A DNA stretch of 64,000 nucleotides from a virus, in IMG/VR virus record IMGVR_UViG_3300030119_000590, positions 1 to 64,000 of that record; one strand, written 5' to 3'. The position numbers and the translations under genes were made by a program. The stretch's first letter is position 1. Every line of letters begins with the position of its first letter. Below are positions 63,236 to 64,000 of this stretch, piece by piece. The notes under the pieces were generated by a model, which saw nothing but the letters and a program-made list of their open reading frames with translations, searched no databases and was not told where the DNA came from.

Positions 63236-64000
63236 ATGGCAGACAATCCCACAGATGAAATAGACGTAACGTCAATTACAAGTCAGATTCAAGGATCACT
63301 TGCAGCCTCGTTGTTACCTGACTTGGAATCGGTTGCAAACTTGACTAAACAAGTCAGTCAGAATTTAGTTGATGCAAATTCTGCGGCTAATCTAGACATT
63401 ACCGGTATCGATAATATTAAGGAGATGCAAAATAGTTTAGTAGGTTCACAAGCTGCACTTGAGCAATCAATGACGTTCGCAAAGAAATTCCGAGTCGAAA
63501 TCAGCCAGGCTACAGATAAAGAGCAAGCTGGCCAGATTATTAAAAATGCGTCCACACGCATGGCGGAAAAGATTGCAGAAAAAGAAGCCTTGAGAAACGA
63601 TCATGTGTCTAACAGAATTCCTTTTCTCGAAGACCAGGTCAAATTTGCTCAATCAACTTTAGATTTGATGACCGCAGGCACACCTGAGTATGAACAACAA
63701 GCACAGGCTCTTGCGGCTGCCCAAGAGGAACTTGAAACCGGACAGGTGGCGTTGTCCGCTGTGAACGGTCAGTTGCTTGCCGCCACCAAATATCAAGATG
63801 AATTCTTGGCAGGTCAAGAGATTATGTTGAAAAACGCAGAGTCTATGTCCCAATATCAATTTGGTGTAAAGCAAGCAGTGGGTGCAACTATACAAGAATC
63901 AAGAAGTTTGTTACAAGTAAATCAACAACTGAAAGATGAACTTGATGATTATGGGAATCAGATGCAAAACTTCATGAAGAATTATGGTCCAGTTGCTGAT
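63236..64000 (+). CDS. Tape-measure-like protein, N-terminal part (cut by window end)
   Basis: An open frame from ATG 63236 to the end of the window, 255 codons with no stop. The sequence is almost wholly helical and rich in Ala, Gln, Glu and Leu, with long heptad-like stretches (QALAAAQEELETGQVALSAV and similar). This and its position after the gp26-like gene fit a tape-measure protein (gp29 role), which sets tail length. The rest lies outside the window, so length and any lytic domain cannot be judged. Confidence 0.75.
   Translation, partial: MADNPTDEIDVTSITSQIQGSLAASLLPDLESVANLTKQVSQNLVDANSAANLDITGIDNIKEMQNSLVGSQAALEQSMTFAKKFRVEISQATDKEQAGQIIKNASTRMAEKIAEKEALRNDHVSNRIPFLEDQVKFAQSTLDLMTAGTPEYEQQAQALAAAQEELETGQVALSAVNGQLLAATKYQDEFLAGQEIMLKNAESMSQYQFGVKQAVGATIQESRSLLQVNQQLKDELDDYGNQMQNFMKNYGPVAD

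Noticed and set aside
1-64000. Minus-strand promoters, reading TATTTATA as reverse-complement TATAAATA
   Set aside because: No supported gene lies on the minus strand, and the motif is placed relative to + strand start codons and terminators.
1-64000. tRNA genes, integrase or insertion sequences
   Set aside because: No cloverleaf-like sequence, transposase or recombinase motif was seen on either strand by eye; a tRNA search program was not available.

Overview
The window is one strand of a large T4-like (contractile-tailed) bacteriophage genome. Every gene I can support is on the + strand, coding is nearly continuous, base composition is AT-rich, and no gap without a gene exceeds about 205 bases. 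Recognisable T4-type proteins include baseplate wedge gp25 and gp6, terminase gp17, portal gp20, prohead protease gp21, scaffold gp22, major capsid gp23, neck/tail-completion gp13/gp14/gp15, sheath gp18, tube gp19, a gp26-like baseplate/chaperone protein and the start of a tape-measure protein. Sequence divergence, giant tail proteins and the accessory genes suggest a marine or freshwater phage far from T4. The host is probably Gram-negative: the phage encodes a lipoprotein and a Tat-exported DUF1552 protein. DUF1552 is mainly known from Planctomycetes, Verrucomicrobia and some Proteobacteria. The host call is inference only.

Layout. (1) 1-26412: baseplate and tail-fibre region, with gp25, gp6, a pentapeptide-repeat protein, a 3720-residue giant baseplate protein, a LamG-like protein, two virion-type proteins and a 2154-residue protein carrying FG-GAP, dockerin-like and LysM modules. 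(2) 26464-38464: replication, recombination and repair, with a RuvC-like nuclease, a TOPRIM primase, an SbcD/gp47-type nuclease split by a glycosyltransferase gene, an SbcC/gp46-type ATPase carrying the missing gp47 C-terminal half, a P-loop kinase, a fused nucleotidyltransferase/ligase-like protein and a very basic protein. (3) 38481-53425: DUF1552 protein, a zinc-ribbon protein, terminase, lipoprotein, portal, a set of small head-region proteins, protease, scaffold and capsid. (4) 53522-64000: neck, sheath, membrane protein, tube, gp26-like gene with an apparent frameshift extension, and tape measure (cut by the window end).

Regulation. A recurrent element, consensus TATATTTAT, lies in almost every intergenic gap and is my candidate for the phage late promoter. 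In several cases it ends only 3-9 bases before the start codon, which would give leaderless transcripts. Other genes have ordinary AGGAG-type ribosome sites. Four clear hairpin-plus-U terminators follow the repeat protein at 50427, the capsid gene, the sheath gene and the tube gene. At least one good sigma70-type promoter (TTGACA-17-TACAAT) precedes the portal gene.

Most notable points: the gp47 split with fusion of its C-terminal half to gp46; a gp26-like gene that appears to continue by +1 frameshifting just after a perfect hairpin; the start-codon-proximal promoter motif; a Tat-exported DUF1552 protein in a phage; a nucleotidyltransferase-ligase fusion near a kinase; and adhesion-type modules repeated between two giant tail proteins. 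No tRNA, CRISPR array, insertion sequence or integrase was seen.
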